Assembly: GCA_030067055.1 (NCBI GenBank)
Contig: JASJAL010000411.1
Coordinates: 1-7,234, forward strand
Source of the DNA: Kiloniellales bacterium
GTDB taxonomy: Bacteria; Pseudomonadota; Alphaproteobacteria; Kiloniellales; JAKSBE01
Direction of reading: 5' to 3'
DNA: 7,234 bases
The notes under the pieces were generated by a model. It worked only from the letters and a program-made list of their open reading frames with translations, was not told the origin of the DNA and did no database searches. The translations under genes were made by a program, and so were the position numbers. This document shows, one piece after another, positions 5,765 to 7,234 of this stretch. Numbering within the stretch: position 1 is the first letter of the stretch; each line of letters opens with the position of its first letter.

Positions 5765-7234
5765 CTAGCGGCCGTTGTCTTCGCCCGGCCCTTCTGCCTT
5801 CTTTCGCTCCGCCAGCACCTCGGCCCGGGCCTCCTCGATCTCGCGCTCGCGGAGGTAGTCGTCGGTGGTCCGCGGCCGCGGGCGCTCCGCCCCCTTGAAG
5901 GGCGCGTCGGGCGAGTCGAACTGGACCACCACGCGGCAGTCCTCGCACATCATGATGCGCTCCACCTGGTCGCCCTCGAGGAACATCGAATGCTGGCCGG
6001 CCAGGCGCTCGACGATCCGCTCGATCGAGCTGGCGACGCCGAAGGGCTTGCCGCAACGGATGCAGTGGAAGGGCTCGGCCTCGTTGAGGGTGACCGCGCC
6101 CTGGGCCTCGCCGGTGAAGTTGATCTGCGGCTTCAGCGCAACCACGCTCTCGGGGCAGGTGTTGCGGCAGATCCCGCACTGGACGCAGGCCGATTCGTTG
6201 AAGCCCAGCCAGGGCCGCTCGGGGTCGTCCAGCAGGGCGCCGGTCGGGCAGGATCCGACGCAGGCCAGGCAGAGCGTGCAGCCCTGGGTGTCGACCTCGA
6301 TCGACCCGAAGGGCGCGCCCTCTGGCAGTGGCAGGATCTCGACCGGCTCCGGCGCCTCGTCGTGGAGCTGGCGCAGGGCCAGCAGAGTGCGCGTGCGCTT
6401 GCCGCCGAGGGGCAGGAAGCTCCCCGCCGGCGTCTCGCTGCGGGTCTCCAGGCCGTAGAGCAGGGCCTCGACTGCTTCCGGGTCCGGCTGGTCGATGAGG
6501 TGGATGCGTCCGCCGCCGTAGCCGAGGCCGGCCAGCACCGTCTCGGCCAGGCCGATCTGCTGGGCCAGTCCGGTCAGCTCTCCGGCCTTGTCCGGGCCGA
6601 CCAGGAGCGCGACCTGCTCGGCGCCATAGGCCAGGGCCGCCGCCAGGCCATCGAAGCCGAGCTGGGTCACCTCGTTGACCGCGAAGGGCAGGACCCGGGC
6701 CGGCAGGCCGCGGCCGAAGCGGGACATCAGCGAGATCAGCTCCTCGCCGTGGCGGCCGTCGTGGACCAGCAGCACCGGGTTCGCACCGCCGGCCGCCCGA
6801 TACGCGGACAGCAGGGTCTTGAGGCGCTGGAACAGGCTCTCGACCGGTGGCAGCTGGTAGGTCGCAGCCCCGGTCGGGCAGACGCTGGCGCAGGCGCCGC
6901 AGCCGCCGCAAACGTAGGGATCGATGGCGACCGCGTCGCCGTCCGGCGTGATCGCGCCCAGCGGGCAGAGATCCAGGCAGCGGGTGCAGCCGGTCTTGCG
7001 GCTGCGGCTGTGGGCGCAGATCGCGGCGTCGTAGTCGATGTAGCGGGGCTTCTCGAACTCGCCGACCAGCTCGGCGATCTCGAAGATCGCCTTCTGCACC
7101 GCCGCCGGGTTGCCGGGGTCGGGCCGCAGGTAGCCGTCGTGGCGGGCGTGCGACTGGAACAGCGGCGTGCCGCCGGTCAGGTCGAGGATCAGGTCGCACT
7201 CCGAGAAGGCGTTGTCGCGCGGCGCCTCGAACTC
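5765..7234 (-). CDS. Multi-cluster 4Fe-4S protein, probable formate dehydrogenase accessory (N-terminus beyond window)
   Basis: The frame is open from the window edge to a stop at 5765, giving 489 visible residues; the true start lies outside, and the GTG at 7099 is internal because the preceding 45 codons continue the protein (DLILDLTGGTPLFQ). Numbering visible residues, there are four ferredoxin-type sites: Cys73/83/86/90 (first spacing long), Cys109/112/115/119, Cys319/322/325/329 and Cys350/353/356/360. Two further CxxC pairs (391/394 and 430/433) could bind zinc or iron. Between clusters two and three lies an alpha/beta stretch (about 150-300) without cysteines. The tail (about 460-489) is charged and probably helical or disordered. 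It has no visible membrane segment, so a cytoplasmic electron carrier is likely. Similar proteins are encoded beside formate dehydrogenase and its chaperones in proteobacteria; I recall this context rather than having searched for it. The family is well supported as a 4Fe-4S protein; the formate link is moderate. Confidence 0.88.
   Translation of the reverse strand, partial: EFEAPRDNAFSECDLILDLTGGTPLFQSHARHDGYLRPDPGNPAAVQKAIFEIAELVGEFEKPRYIDYDAAICAHSRSRKTGCTRCLDLCPLGAITPDGDAVAIDPYVCGGCGACASVCPTGAATYQLPPVESLFQRLKTLLSAYRAAGGANPVLLVHDGRHGEELISLMSRFGRGLPARVLPFAVNEVTQLGFDGLAAALAYGAEQVALLVGPDKAGELTGLAQQIGLAETVLAGLGYGGGRIHLIDQPDPEAVEALLYGLETRSETPAGSFLPLGGKRTRTLLALRQLHDEAPEPVEILPLPEGAPFGSIEVDTQGCTLCLACVGSCPTGALLDDPERPWLGFNESACVQCGICRNTCPESVVALKPQINFTGEAQGAVTLNEAEPFHCIRCGKPFGVASSIERIVERLAGQHSMFLEGDQVERIMMCEDCRVVVQFDSPDAPFKGAERPRPRTTDDYLREREIEEARAEVLAERKKAEGPGEDNGR

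Noticed and set aside
5730..7199. A 489-codon minus-strand open frame overlapping the iron-sulfur gene
   Set aside because: It is rich in Arg, Pro and Gly with no family motif; the overlapping frame has four cluster motifs. It is a G+C-driven shadow.

Overview
The window is about two-thirds G+C. Its long spurious reading frames in alternative frames and its protein types suggest an alphaproteobacterium, probably of Rhodospirillales type; this is inference from style, not a taxonomic match. All seven genes I can support lie on the minus strand, so the window is read from right to left.

Right end (5765-7234): an iron-sulfur protein with four [4Fe-4S] motifs and a C-terminal pair of CxxC motifs, cut at its N-terminus by the window edge. 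It resembles the ferredoxin-like accessory proteins found beside formate dehydrogenase genes in proteobacteria. After a 242-base gap comes a LuxR-type (GerE) regulator (4383-5522), then a 331-base non-coding stretch rich in inverted repeats.

Centre (1755-4051): a formamide/short-chain amide module of formamidase FmdA, an AmiS/UreI-type amide or urea channel, and an FmdB-type zinc-ribbon protein. The expected flow is amide entry through the channel, then hydrolysis by FmdA to ammonia (nitrogen source) and formate. The regulator upstream is the obvious candidate controller. If the iron-sulfur protein belongs to a formate dehydrogenase locus just outside the window, the formate would be oxidised by a neighbouring system. 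The FmdA-to-channel gap (139 bases) is not simple spacer: it carries a terminator-like hairpin followed by a large two-tier inverted repeat ending just before the channel's ribosome binding site. FmdA has its own hairpin directly before its ribosome binding site.

Left end (1-1668): an NlpC/P60 (C40) cysteine peptidase with SH3-like N-terminal domains, probably for recycling cell-wall peptides, and an exported metallo-beta-lactamase-fold protein with altered metal-ligand motifs, cut at its C-terminus by the window edge. Neither has an evident link to amide use.

I saw no tRNA, rRNA, CRISPR array, insertion sequence or phage gene. The genes are familiar families. The least explained material is the folded non-coding sequence around fmdA and the unusual metallo-hydrolase motif.
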